In this document: positions 8,372-15,873 of the stretch, piece by piece | Position numbering within the stretch: the stretch's first letter is position 1 | Layout: each line of letters opens with the position of its first letter | Origin: Candidatus Paracaedibacteraceae bacterium | Lineage (GTDB): Bacteria; Pseudomonadota; Alphaproteobacteria; UBA6184 | Direction of reading: 5' to 3' | DNA: 64,000 bases | Assembly (NCBI GenBank): GCA_024236035.1 | Contig: JACKLG010000001.1 | Coordinates: 124,001-188,000 of the forward strand | Made by a program: the position numbers and the translations under genes | Notes under the pieces: generated by a model | What the model saw: the letters and a program-made list of their open reading frames with translations, nothing else | Told to the model about the DNA's origin: nothing | Databases searched by the model: none

Positions 8372-8960
8372 CGCGAGGGTATTAACGTTAGAGGAGAGAG
8401 AAGATGAAATACAATTTAATATTTAAACTAGCAGGGGTTGTATTAGGAGTGAGTACTGCTTATGGGTCTTTGTTAGAGTCCGCTCAACAAAATTCAAGCA
8501 CAGAGGCTCTTACTCATCAATATGAGAAGTATTCTATCTATACAGGTCAACTGGTGGAAAAAGGCAGAGCTGAAGGCAAAGCGGAAGGCAGAGCTGAAGG
8601 CAGAGCGGAAGGTATAGCAAGTATTATCAGGTCAGGGTTATTGTCGTATGATAGTTTTATGCGTAACGATCAATATTCGGAGGATATTAAAGCACAAGTG
8701 AAGCAGTTGTTAGAGGCACCTTCTCAATAAATGAAACTGTATCTAACTATCAACAAAGGAGAAATGAAATGAAACACACATTGATATTTAAACTAGCAGG
8801 GGTTGTATTAGGTATGAGTACTGCTGAGGGGTCTTTGTTAGAATCTGCCAAAGAAAATACAACTACGGGGACACCTAATCAATATGAGAAGTATTCTATC
8901 TACACAGGTCAACTGGTGGAAAAAGGCAGAGCGGAAGGCAGAGCGGAAGGCAGAGCGGAA
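8123..8960 (+). repeat. 12-bp in-frame repeats (GGCAGAGCGGAA) in three tail proteins
   Basis: Units encode Gly-Arg-Ala-Glu. There are four at 8123-8170 (identical), four at 8563-8610 (with substitutions) and three at 8925-8960 (identical). Rpn-family proteins commonly have such charged repeats between the nuclease domain and the tail. Different copy numbers in nearly identical genes fit slipped-strand or recombination-driven length change. Confidence 0.85.
8404..8730 (+). CDS. Tail-only Rpn-like small exported protein 3 (type B tail)
   Basis: A 108-residue protein with the same signal peptide family (FKLAGVVLGVSTAYG), LLESAQQN, QYEKYSIYT, and four slightly diverged GRAE units (8563-8610, one reading GKAE). 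It then carries a different C-terminus (type B): IIRSGLLSYDSFMRNDQYSE and a final helix ending LLEAPSQ. The same type B ending survives in decayed form at 10048-10191. It shares the leader and RBS with its neighbours. Two tail types on one scaffold suggest partner specificity has diversified. Confidence 0.75.
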   Translation: MKYNLIFKLAGVVLGVSTAYGSLLESAQQNSSTEALTHQYEKYSIYTGQLVEKGRAEGKAEGRAEGRAEGIASIIRSGLLSYDSFMRNDQYSEDIKAQVKQLLEAPSQ

Positions 8961-9143
8961 GGAGTCACTCGAGGCGAAGCAGTAGCTAAAATCGCTATGG
9001 CCCGTGAAATGATTAATCATCTTATGGATATTAACTTGATTATAGAAATTACCAAACTGAGTCGTGATGAGATTGAAGCGTTACAGCGTGGAGAGCAATT
9101 ACCTATTGAGGGAGAATTGGAGGCTGCCAGTTCGGATCAATAA
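8769..9143 (+). CDS. Tail-only Rpn-like small exported protein 4 (type A tail, three GRAE repeats)
   Basis: A 124-residue protein with signal peptide FKLAGVVLGMSTAEG, LLESAKEN, QYEKYSIYT, three perfect 12-base GRAE units (8925-8960), VTRGEAVAKIAMAREM and the type A tail ending ELEAASSDQ. The tail matches copy 2 closely, but there is one repeat fewer, showing expansion or contraction of the repeat. Its upstream leader (8731-8768) differs from the other leaders but still has an AAAGGAGAA SD. It probably belongs to one transcript with its neighbours, since there is no terminator between the copies. Confidence 0.75.
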   Translation: MKHTLIFKLAGVVLGMSTAEGSLLESAKENTTTGTPNQYEKYSIYTGQLVEKGRAEGRAEGRAEGVTRGEAVAKIAMAREMINHLMDINLIIEITKLSRDEIEALQRGEQLPIEGELEAASSDQ

Positions 9144-9172
9144 CGAAAGGGTATTAACGTAGGAGATGTATC

Positions 9173-10000
9173 GTGAGAATCAAACATTTATTATCCGTAA
9201 CATTGCTCATCGGAAGTTTAACTACTACTACACATGGGGCTGTTCTTACTGAGGCATACAGCTTAGTGTCCAGAGCAGCCAGTCATTATGCTGTGCGGGC
9301 ATGTTGGGTAGATACAACTGTTAGGAATATAGCAACAAATTCAAGAGTAGCGCCTCCTATTTATCAGACACGAGTACACAACCCTGCAAAAAATATAACA
9401 ATTCATGTCAAGCGAACTCCATTTTTTAACATGAAAACGCATGCGGGAATGAAATGGATTCCTATATCTCACGATGCAGATTTTAGGCTTTATATGCAAC
9501 ACCGCAGCCCTCTATTTATACCCAAGGCATATGCCGCATTAGATCACTTTACAGGAGCGACCGATCTAGACTTTGATTCCTTTAAAGGCGCTTTCAGTTT
9601 TAAGTTTTTGTTAAATGTGAATAAAGCTGACAGTTTATCTGAATATCTTTATTGGATTATACAATATCGTACTTTTCTGCGAATCAATGTTTACCAATCT
9701 GTTCCAATTATTGATGAGCGACGTCCTGAAGTATACACAGGGCCTACAGAAAGCTTATTTTCTAAAGAAGACATTGAAGAATTTACGCTATGTTTTTTTA
9801 CAGACTTATTGACAAAAACAGAAGAAGAACAATATGTCCCTAACCCCTTTGTGTTAGGCGCAGAGGCCAATTTATTTCTTTGTGGATATTTAAATGAAGG
9901 CTATTTTTCAAACACATATAATGAACATAGAAAATATCTTGCCGCCTTAAAAGATATGAAAACATTAATTGAAACGTCTAATATCTCCTTAAACAAATAA
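9173..10000 (+). CDS. Exported protein of unknown function in the Rpn island
   Basis: A 275-residue protein with a signal peptide (IKHLLSVTLLIGSLTTTTHG, cleavage likely about residue 22). I recognise no family. The mature part is mixed alpha/beta by composition, with aromatic-rich segments and only a few cysteines (two in the second half), and no obvious metal motif. It starts with GTG at 9173 behind the strong SD AGGAG in the island's shared leader. It is embedded among tail-only Rpn copies and shares their leader, so it is probably in the same transcript. It could be a passenger or a functional partner. Confidence 0.6.
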   Translation: MRIKHLLSVTLLIGSLTTTTHGAVLTEAYSLVSRAASHYAVRACWVDTTVRNIATNSRVAPPIYQTRVHNPAKNITIHVKRTPFFNMKTHAGMKWIPISHDADFRLYMQHRSPLFIPKAYAALDHFTGATDLDFDSFKGAFSFKFLLNVNKADSLSEYLYWIIQYRTFLRINVYQSVPIIDERRPEVYTGPTESLFSKEDIEEFTLCFFTDLLTKTEEEQYVPNPFVLGAEANLFLCGYLNEGYFSNTYNEHRKYLAALKDMKTLIETSNISLNK

Positions 10001-10047
10001 ACAGTTAAACAAAAAGAGGAATTAGCTGCCATAGATAAAATCTTTAG

Positions 10048-10191
10048 CCTACAAATGAGGGACGGACCGAAGGTATCGCAGATCTTATTCGGTCTGGATT
10101 TGTGTCCTATGATGTGTTTATGAGCAGCGATCACTATTCAGACGAACTGAAAGTTTGCGTCACGTTGCTATTGGAGCCAGCCCCTCAATAA
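10048..10191 (+). pseudogene. Decayed type B Rpn tail
   Basis: The open frame from 10048 (just after a TAG) to TAA 10189-10191 encodes GRTEGIADLIRSGF, SYDVFMSSDHYSDELK and a final LLLEPAPQ. It matches the type B tail of the protein at 8404-8730 position by position. No start codon, RBS or signal peptide remains in frame, so this is a remnant. Confidence 0.7.
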
Positions 10192-10224
10192 GGCAAAACC
10201 ATATTAACGTAAATGAGATGCATC

Positions 10225-10523
10225 ATAAAACATACATTTATATTTAAAACGGCTGGAATTGTATTGAGCTTAGAGCAGCCTGCATACACCACACGGAGCA
10301 GATGTACATTTAGGACATTTGGACAGTCACCCTGTAAGAGGATCGTATCCCTTAATTTCTAGCGCGACATACGATGAGATTGTAAAGGCTGTATTAGCCC
10401 GACCAGAAAGCCGAAGGTCGGGAGGAAGGGGAAATGCTGGCAAAAATTGCTATGGCACGCAAGTTATTAGCCCGCAACCGTTTTAGTATCGATGAAATTA
10501 TTGAAGACGGCCCCTGCTTAATA
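10225..10523 (+). pseudogene. Decayed tail-only Rpn-like gene
   Basis: From 10225 the frame reads ATA-AAA-CAT... = IKHTFIFKTAGIVL, the signal peptide of the small genes with the start codon changed to ATA. After frameshifts the region around 10400-10523 encodes AEGREEGEMLAKIAMARKLL and ...FSIDEIIED, matching the linker and type A tail. A further leader copy follows and drives only a 12-codon frame (10555-10593), another probable remnant. The rest of 10594-10704 is plain AT-rich sequence. Confidence 0.7.
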
Positions 10524-10704
10524 AGGGACGCAATGTTATCGTAGGAGATGTATCATGAACAGAGGGATATATTTAAGTAAGGCTAAAATTTAAGCATAGC
10601 TTAGTAATGATTTTTTCAAAAAAACAACCGAGATAGAGCATGACTGTTGCCATGAATCGTGGTACATAAGTTTTGAAATATGAAGTATAAAATACCACGT
10701 ACAT

Positions 10705-11442
10705 ATGCAGATTGATCTTGAACACACCACATTATTTAACGGGAAAGTAACGGTTTTTCAGCCCAAACAAGGGTATAGATTTTCTGTGGATTCTTTGATG
10801 CTGGCAGCATTTACCCATGTAAAAAAGAACCAAATGGTTTTAGAATTAGGCATTGGCGTAGGTGCAGCATCGTTAGCTTTAGCTTATCATCATCCTGATA
10901 TTAACTTAGATGGGGTGGAAATTCAGGCAGAGATTTTACCGATTACTGAAAAAAATATTCAAATAAATAACTGGCCAGAACGTTTTAAACTTTTTTGCGG
11001 GAACTTAAAAGACCGTATAGTTCCGGGTAATACGTATCATCATGTGATGATGAACCCCCCTTTTTTTGAAGATCACTCCTATACTAATTCACATCATGTA
11101 CACAAGAGTTTATCGAATGGGGAACATGATACGCCTTTAACGGAATGGATTTTTGAAGCTTATCGCACTTTAAGACAATTAGGATACGTTACGATTGTAC
11201 ATACAGCTGATCGGTTAGATGATATTATTTCTGTTTTAAAGACACGAAAGTTTGGAGGGATAGAAGTTTATCCTTTGTGGCCCAAGTTAGGCAGTGCTGC
11301 AAAACGGGTTTTAGTTAAGGCCCGAAAAGATGTGGAGAGTCCTTTAAAATTACATGCAGGTTTAATACTGCATGAAGACGATGGGGCGTTTACGCGAGAG
11401 GCGAGAAAAATAATTTTTGATGGTGAAAAAATACGCACCTGA
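10705..11442 (+). CDS. trmN: TrmN6-type tRNA1(Val) adenine-37 N6-methyltransferase
   Basis: A 245-residue class I SAM methyltransferase of the YfiC/TrmN6 type, which methylates A37 of a tRNA. The family's N-terminus is seen (FQPKQGYRFSVDSLMLAAF, about 18-36). The SAM-binding loop is ELGIGVGAASLALA (47-60), an acidic residue follows in DGVEIQ, and the catalytic NPPF motif is at 117-120, typical of N6-adenine methyltransferases acting on an exposed base. The ATG at 10705 has no strong SD. It stands alone between the Rpn island and ppiD. The exact tRNA target is by family only. Confidence 0.82.
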   Translation: MQIDLEHTTLFNGKVTVFQPKQGYRFSVDSLMLAAFTHVKKNQMVLELGIGVGAASLALAYHHPDINLDGVEIQAEILPITEKNIQINNWPERFKLFCGNLKDRIVPGNTYHHVMMNPPFFEDHSYTNSHHVHKSLSNGEHDTPLTEWIFEAYRTLRQLGYVTIVHTADRLDDIISVLKTRKFGGIEVYPLWPKLGSAAKRVLVKARKDVESPLKLHAGLILHEDDGAFTREARKIIFDGEKIRT

Positions 11443-11637
11443 AAATTAGGATCTTCTTTTTCTTTAATCTTGCCCCTTGTTAAATTAGAGAGCGAATTTT
11501 ATACAAATTAATTAAATTTATACCTTAAACGTTTTTTTAAAGAGGGGGCGTTTTTCATATTCAAAGCGCTCGCTTTTTAAGTGTGATTTAGGTATACTTC
11601 AAGCAAAATAAATATATCGGTTAAAGAGGAGTTTGAA

Positions 11638-13599
11638 ATGATCACGTTTTTAAGGCAAGCATCTAGCAGTATATTGATGCGTATTGTCCTGGCCACTGTT
11701 GTGGCTGCGTTGGTTTTAACACTTGGTATTTCAAGCTTTTTCATTAAAAATGCATCCAAACAACCGGTAGCGCATGTGGGGTCAAATATAATTGCTGCTG
11801 CTGACTTTGCATATGAATTGGAAAATAAAAAACACGCATTAAAAAAGCATTTTGGGCGTCCATTAAGCGACCAAGAAGCATTAGGTTTAGGTTTAGTGAA
11901 TCGCACCTTATCAGAGTTAATTACGCGTGAATTAATTACACAAGAAACGGACCGAGTGGGCATTGTTGCATCTGATGAGCAATTATCTAAATATATGAGT
12001 GAAATGCCTGTGTTTCAGGATTCCACAGGTAAGTTTAGCAGTCAGAAGTTTGCAGATTATTTAAATAAAACGCATACATCTGAACGTAAATATTTAGATG
12101 AATTACGCAAACAGTTAAGTCGAGGAATGTTGGCTGGTAGTTTAGACGCACAATTAACACGTGTGCCTAAAATTTTTACTGCGCCTATGTTTAAATATTT
12201 AAACGAGGAGCGTGATGTTGAAGTAATTACGGTTGAAGTCGATAAATTGCCAGATCTTCCCAAACCTGAAGAAAGCGTATTAAAAGAATTTTATGAAAAG
12301 CATGTGCAATATTTTCAAGCACCTGAAACACGATCTTTTGACATGCTGTTGTTAAATTTTCAAGAAATTTCACAAACAATTAATATTACCCCGGATGATT
12401 TAAGAACATTATATCAGCAAACTGACAATAAAGTTGCGGAAAAACGTTCAGTCAGAATGTTAATGTTACCTAACCGTGAAGATTCCATAAAAGCACGGAC
12501 AGAGCTGATGGGCGGTGCCCCTTTTGAGGCGGTGTATAACCGATATACTGGAGATTTATCTCAGAATGCTCCCCCTTCTCAAGAGTTAGAGTTAAAGCAA
12601 GTTATTCCTGAAGTTGGTTCTGAAATTTTTTCCATGAAAAAATTGCATGATGTATCAGAGCCTGTATTTTTAGGCGGGAAATATGCCATATTTATGCTGA
12701 CGGATATTAAACCTGCCCGCACGTTGAGTTTTGACGAGCAAAAATTTACGTTGTTAAAACGTTACAAAACAGATTTAACCCGTGAAAAGATGTATGACTA
12801 CACACAGCGTGCGGAAAAAATGTTAAATTCCGGAGCAAAATTAAGCGAGATTGTTGAGGTATTTAACAAAGAAGGTATACCTGGCGTTGTTTTATTAACA
12901 TGGAATAAGGTAACTGATAAGGGTAAGAACATTGAAGGTGATTCAGTGACAGGGCTTTCTGCTTTTGATCCTAAAATATTATCTACAGCATTTGATACGC
13001 CTCAACACACGTATAGCGATCCCCAAAAATTAGCAACAGAAGATTATGTGATTGTAGAAGTAACTGCTATAAACCCTGCGCACCAACGGTCGTTTGCAGA
13101 GGCTGTTAATCAGGTAGAGCGTTATTGGCAACATGAACAAAAACGCACCCAAGCGAGTACATATGTTAAGAATATAAAAGAGGGGTTAGAACAGTTTAAA
13201 GATGCATCCAAATTAGCTGCTGCAAACTTTGGGCGTATAGATGTATTAAATAAAACTACACGGGCGAATCCACCTCAAGACCCCAAATTTGCAGGCATAT
13301 TTATGCAACTGAATCATACAAGTTCAAGCACAGATATCGTAACGGATGTTACGGCAAATTGGGTTCAGATAGGACGAGTAGCTGGTACGTATTCTGTAAA
13401 CATGGATACATTTAATGCCCAGGCGCCAAATTTTGTACGTCAAGTAATGTTGCCATTAATGTCTAAAGATTTATTGTCATCTTATATTGCAGCATTGGAA
13501 GCTTATTTCCCAGTTTCACGCAATGAAGAATATTTCAGTAATTTCTTTGGAAAAGAGGAGTTAAAGAATGCAACCATCAACCAAGCTCCAGATTTCTAA
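11638..13599 (+). CDS. ppiD: PpiD-type periplasmic chaperone / peptidyl-prolyl isomerase
   Basis: A 653-residue inner-membrane-anchored periplasmic folding factor. One N-terminal membrane helix (about 15-36) is followed by a SurA/PpiD-type chaperone domain containing VLNRTLSELI-like and KFADYLNK-like elements (about 60-170). A weakly conserved rotamase region around residues 225-360 is followed by a long C-terminal region. In the family the protein sits at the SecYEG exit and helps newly exported proteins fold. GAGG SD lies upstream of ATG 11638. Its 3' end overlaps the IscA/ErpA-type gene by 32 bases. Isomerase activity cannot be judged from sequence. Confidence 0.85.
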   Translation: MITFLRQASSSILMRIVLATVVAALVLTLGISSFFIKNASKQPVAHVGSNIIAAADFAYELENKKHALKKHFGRPLSDQEALGLGLVNRTLSELITRELITQETDRVGIVASDEQLSKYMSEMPVFQDSTGKFSSQKFADYLNKTHTSERKYLDELRKQLSRGMLAGSLDAQLTRVPKIFTAPMFKYLNEERDVEVITVEVDKLPDLPKPEESVLKEFYEKHVQYFQAPETRSFDMLLLNFQEISQTINITPDDLRTLYQQTDNKVAEKRSVRMLMLPNREDSIKARTELMGGAPFEAVYNRYTGDLSQNAPPSQELELKQVIPEVGSEIFSMKKLHDVSEPVFLGGKYAIFMLTDIKPARTLSFDEQKFTLLKRYKTDLTREKMYDYTQRAEKMLNSGAKLSEIVEVFNKEGIPGVVLLTWNKVTDKGKNIEGDSVTGLSAFDPKILSTAFDTPQHTYSDPQKLATEDYVIVEVTAINPAHQRSFAEAVNQVERYWQHEQKRTQASTYVKNIKEGLEQFKDASKLAAANFGRIDVLNKTTRANPPQDPKFAGIFMQLNHTSSSTDIVTDVTANWVQIGRVAGTYSVNMDTFNAQAPNFVRQVMLPLMSKDLLSSYIAALEAYFPVSRNEEYFSNFFGKEELKNATINQAPDF

Positions 13600-13903
13600 A
13601 GCTGCGGCAGAGCAGTTGGAAAAGACTTTATCGAAATACCCTGGCAAATTTTTACGTATTACCGTTATGCCAGGGGGCTGTAACGGTTTTGAATATAATT
13701 TAAAATTAGATACAGAGCTGCAAGACGATGATGTAAAGTTTTTACCTTCTGCCACGGCCACTGTGGTGGTTGATCAAATATCGTTAGATCTTATTGAAGG
13801 ATCTGAGTTGGATTACGAAGCAGATTTAATTGGTGCATCGTTTAAATTAAAAAACCCCAATGCTGCAACGTCTTGTGGTTGCGGTAATTCGTTTAGTATG
13901 TAG
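13568..13903 (+). CDS. erpA: IscA/ErpA (HesB) family Fe-S carrier
   Basis: A 111-residue A-type Fe-S carrier that receives clusters from a scaffold and passes them to apoproteins. It has the family fold and the three-cysteine signature: one Cys in PGGCNGFEY (near 38) and the C-terminal C-G-C-G near 104-106. It overlaps the end of ppiD by 32 bases and is followed within 12 bases by xth. Which A-type paralog it is (ErpA, IscA or SufA) is uncertain without a tree; the symbol is a best guess. LipA and MtaB in the window are plausible clients. Confidence 0.85.
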   Translation: MQPSTKLQISKAAAEQLEKTLSKYPGKFLRITVMPGGCNGFEYNLKLDTELQDDDVKFLPSATATVVVDQISLDLIEGSELDYEADLIGASFKLKNPNAATSCGCGNSFSM

Positions 13904-13915
13904 TAAGTCATCACA

Positions 13916-14704
13916 ATGAAAATTGCCACCTGGAATATAAATTCATTAAGATCACGTTTTGAACATTTGGTTCAATGGTTAAAAACGTTTCAACCTGATG
14001 TGGTATTGCTGCAAGAAATAAAGTTAATGACGGAGTTATTTCCCCATGACTTATTACTGGACGAAGGATATCAAGCAGCAGTCTTTGGGCAGAAGACGTA
14101 TAATGGGGTAGCAATTTTATCTAAGTATCGGATTGAAGATGTTACGTATGGCTTTGAGGGTAATCCTTTACCGGAGGAAGCAAGGTATATTGAGGGATTA
14201 ATTGACGGAATAATTCGAGTAGGTTGTGTATATGTACCCAATGGCCAAAACATACAATCACCAAAATATCCTTTAAAGTTAGATTTTATGGAAAATCTGG
14301 GAGGTTATCTTCACTCTCATATTCATAATGATACTCCTTTTCTTATCGGTGGAGATTTCAATATTGCGCCTTATGATGAAGACGCAAGCCGGCCTGAACG
14401 GTGGAAAGGCGATGTTCCATTTACCCAAGCAGAACGAGTTCATTACAACAAGTTAATGCATAGCGGGTTTCATGATGCGGTTCGCATAAAGCACCCTTAT
14501 AATGATCATAATAATCCAAGCTTAATGAGCTGGTGGGATTATCGTGGAGGATCGTTTGAAAAGGATGATGGATTACGTATCGATCATATTTTATTATGTC
14601 CGAAAGCCACGGATTTATGGAAAGATGCAGGGACTGACCGAACTCCAAGAACGTGGGAGAAACCATCCGACCATACACCTGTTTGGTGTGAATTAGATAT
14701 TTAA
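13916..14704 (+). CDS. xth: Exodeoxyribonuclease III (AP endonuclease)
   Basis: A 262-residue EEP-fold enzyme for base-excision repair, cutting at abasic sites and trimming 3' ends. Motifs seen are MKIATWNINSLRSR (metal/substrate Asn), LLQEIK (catalytic Glu, about 34), GGDFNIAP (Asp/Asn pair, about 143-150), a WWDYRGGSFEKDDGLRIDHI segment (180s-220s) and C-terminal SDHTPVW with the catalytic His. The length is normal. It sits 12 bases after the Fe-S carrier gene. Confidence 0.95.
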   Translation: MKIATWNINSLRSRFEHLVQWLKTFQPDVVLLQEIKLMTELFPHDLLLDEGYQAAVFGQKTYNGVAILSKYRIEDVTYGFEGNPLPEEARYIEGLIDGIIRVGCVYVPNGQNIQSPKYPLKLDFMENLGGYLHSHIHNDTPFLIGGDFNIAPYDEDASRPERWKGDVPFTQAERVHYNKLMHSGFHDAVRIKHPYNDHNNPSLMSWWDYRGGSFEKDDGLRIDHILLCPKATDLWKDAGTDRTPRTWEKPSDHTPVWCELDI

Positions 14705-15002
14705 CTTATTTTTTTAATCGATATTTTTTCTTTTTATGTCCCAGAAGTCAAAATAAGTGCCCTGAATATTTAAAAACTTATAAAAAGTTCGATAAAATTA
14801 AAACCTTCAAATTCTTCAAATTACACCTTGTTTGTAAGGCATTTGTCTATATTTTTTAGTCGTAAAATTTTGTCAAAAAAAATATAAAGGTGTATTGACA
14901 GAAAATAAAGTTGCTGCTTAACGTTAATATGTAAAGCGCCCTAACACCCGTTAATAAGAAATGTGCTTTTGACCCCAATTTTTTATTTATGGAGTAGTAC
15001 AT
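14705..15002. promoter_or_regulatory. Intergenic region with candidate promoter for the exported-protein operon
   Basis: 298 very AT-rich bases. A perfect -35 TTGACA lies at 14895-14900; 17 bases on is only a weak -10 (TTAACG, 14918-14923), with TTAATA slightly further. GGAG at 14991-14994 is the SD for the gene at 15003. No terminator hairpin for xth and no gene remnant were recognised. Confidence 0.4.
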
Positions 15003-15857
15003 ATGAAACGATTATTTTTACCCACCCTTACCTGTTTAATGTTGTTTCCATCCACCACATTGGCCCTAACCCCGGCGGAACGAGCTGCCGATGCAAGAGT
15101 AACTGCTATACAAGGTGCAGCAATAAGAGTGGTAAGGACGGAGGCCAAAGGTGTATTTAAAGCTTTAGATCCATACCTTTCAGACACCACAGCCTTGAGT
15201 TATGGAGACATTATTGCACTTAATCCATCAGGCCTATCATCCGGTCGAAGAATTGGGGATATTGAGTGCAGGATCAGTCGCACTGGATCAGCCCCTGAAG
15301 ACGTCACTGCCACACCCACCACTTGGAATAAAAGTGGTATTCGTGTTTACGTTGGATTATTGGCAGCCTTTGGTATTCATACGAATCCCGATTTAACTGA
15401 TGATGAAGTAAGCGCCCTTATCAAAGGGGGCAAGAAAGACACAGCTGCTGCAACATCCACCCACGACGTTTGGGAATTAGCCCGCGCAGAAGCTGTGTCT
15501 CTTTTAGAATCTAAACCCACCACCTTTTTACACGCCAATACTTCTGCTTTACAGCATAGCGATGCTGGTTTGATAAAATTATATCTTCAACGCGCCCATG
15601 CAGGATTAACTGGTTCCCGTATTGAAGCTATTATAGAAATGATACGCAAGACACCCATTGGAACCTTATTTTTCACGCAGTTATTGTCATCTGATGAATC
15701 AGAACGTTTACAATTTTTTCAGTGTATTCTTGATTCAGTTCTTCCTTATGGAGCTGAGCTTACGAATGAAGAGATTGCTAAGGATTTAAATTATCCTTTG
15801 TTTAAACATGCGTTTCTATCAATTTTGCCGGCTCGCAGCCTGAGCAGCAAAAAATAA
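15003..15857 (+). CDS. Exported protein of unknown function, first gene of a secretion-type operon
   Basis: A 284-residue protein with a clear signal peptide (LFLPTLTCLMLFPSTTLA, cleavage before LTPAER, about residue 19-20). I recognise no family. The mature part is helix-rich at both ends with a Ser/Thr-rich middle (about 80-150). It has few cysteines. It is followed after 16 bases by a papain-like protease and then a lipoprotein gene, all three exported, so they likely form one transcript ending at the terminator at 19266. It might be a substrate, inhibitor or partner of the protease. Confidence 0.65.
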   Translation: MKRLFLPTLTCLMLFPSTTLALTPAERAADARVTAIQGAAIRVVRTEAKGVFKALDPYLSDTTALSYGDIIALNPSGLSSGRRIGDIECRISRTGSAPEDVTATPTTWNKSGIRVYVGLLAAFGIHTNPDLTDDEVSALIKGGKKDTAAATSTHDVWELARAEAVSLLESKPTTFLHANTSALQHSDAGLIKLYLQRAHAGLTGSRIEAIIEMIRKTPIGTLFFTQLLSSDESERLQFFQCILDSVLPYGAELTNEEIAKDLNYPLFKHAFLSILPARSLSSKK

Positions 15858-15873
15858 CCCAGGAGAGACCTAT

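Larger units (their letters stand above)
7463..10554 (+). repeat. Repeated leader with ribosome binding site before each cassette
   Basis: A shared leader recurs before the small genes. It reads approximately CAATAACGAAAGGGTATTAA, then CGTTAGAGGAGAG. Copies are at about 7463-7498, 7920-7957, 8367-8403 and, with the variant RBS GTAGGAGATGTATC, 9139-9172 and 10515-10554; a decayed version precedes 10225. The leader even precedes the unrelated gene at 9173, so duplication units include the end of the previous gene plus the RBS. Confidence 0.7.

Noticed and set aside
8123..8960. Possible CRISPR-like array
   Set aside because: Units are 12 bases, head to tail without spacers, in frame and encode GRAE; no cas genes are present.
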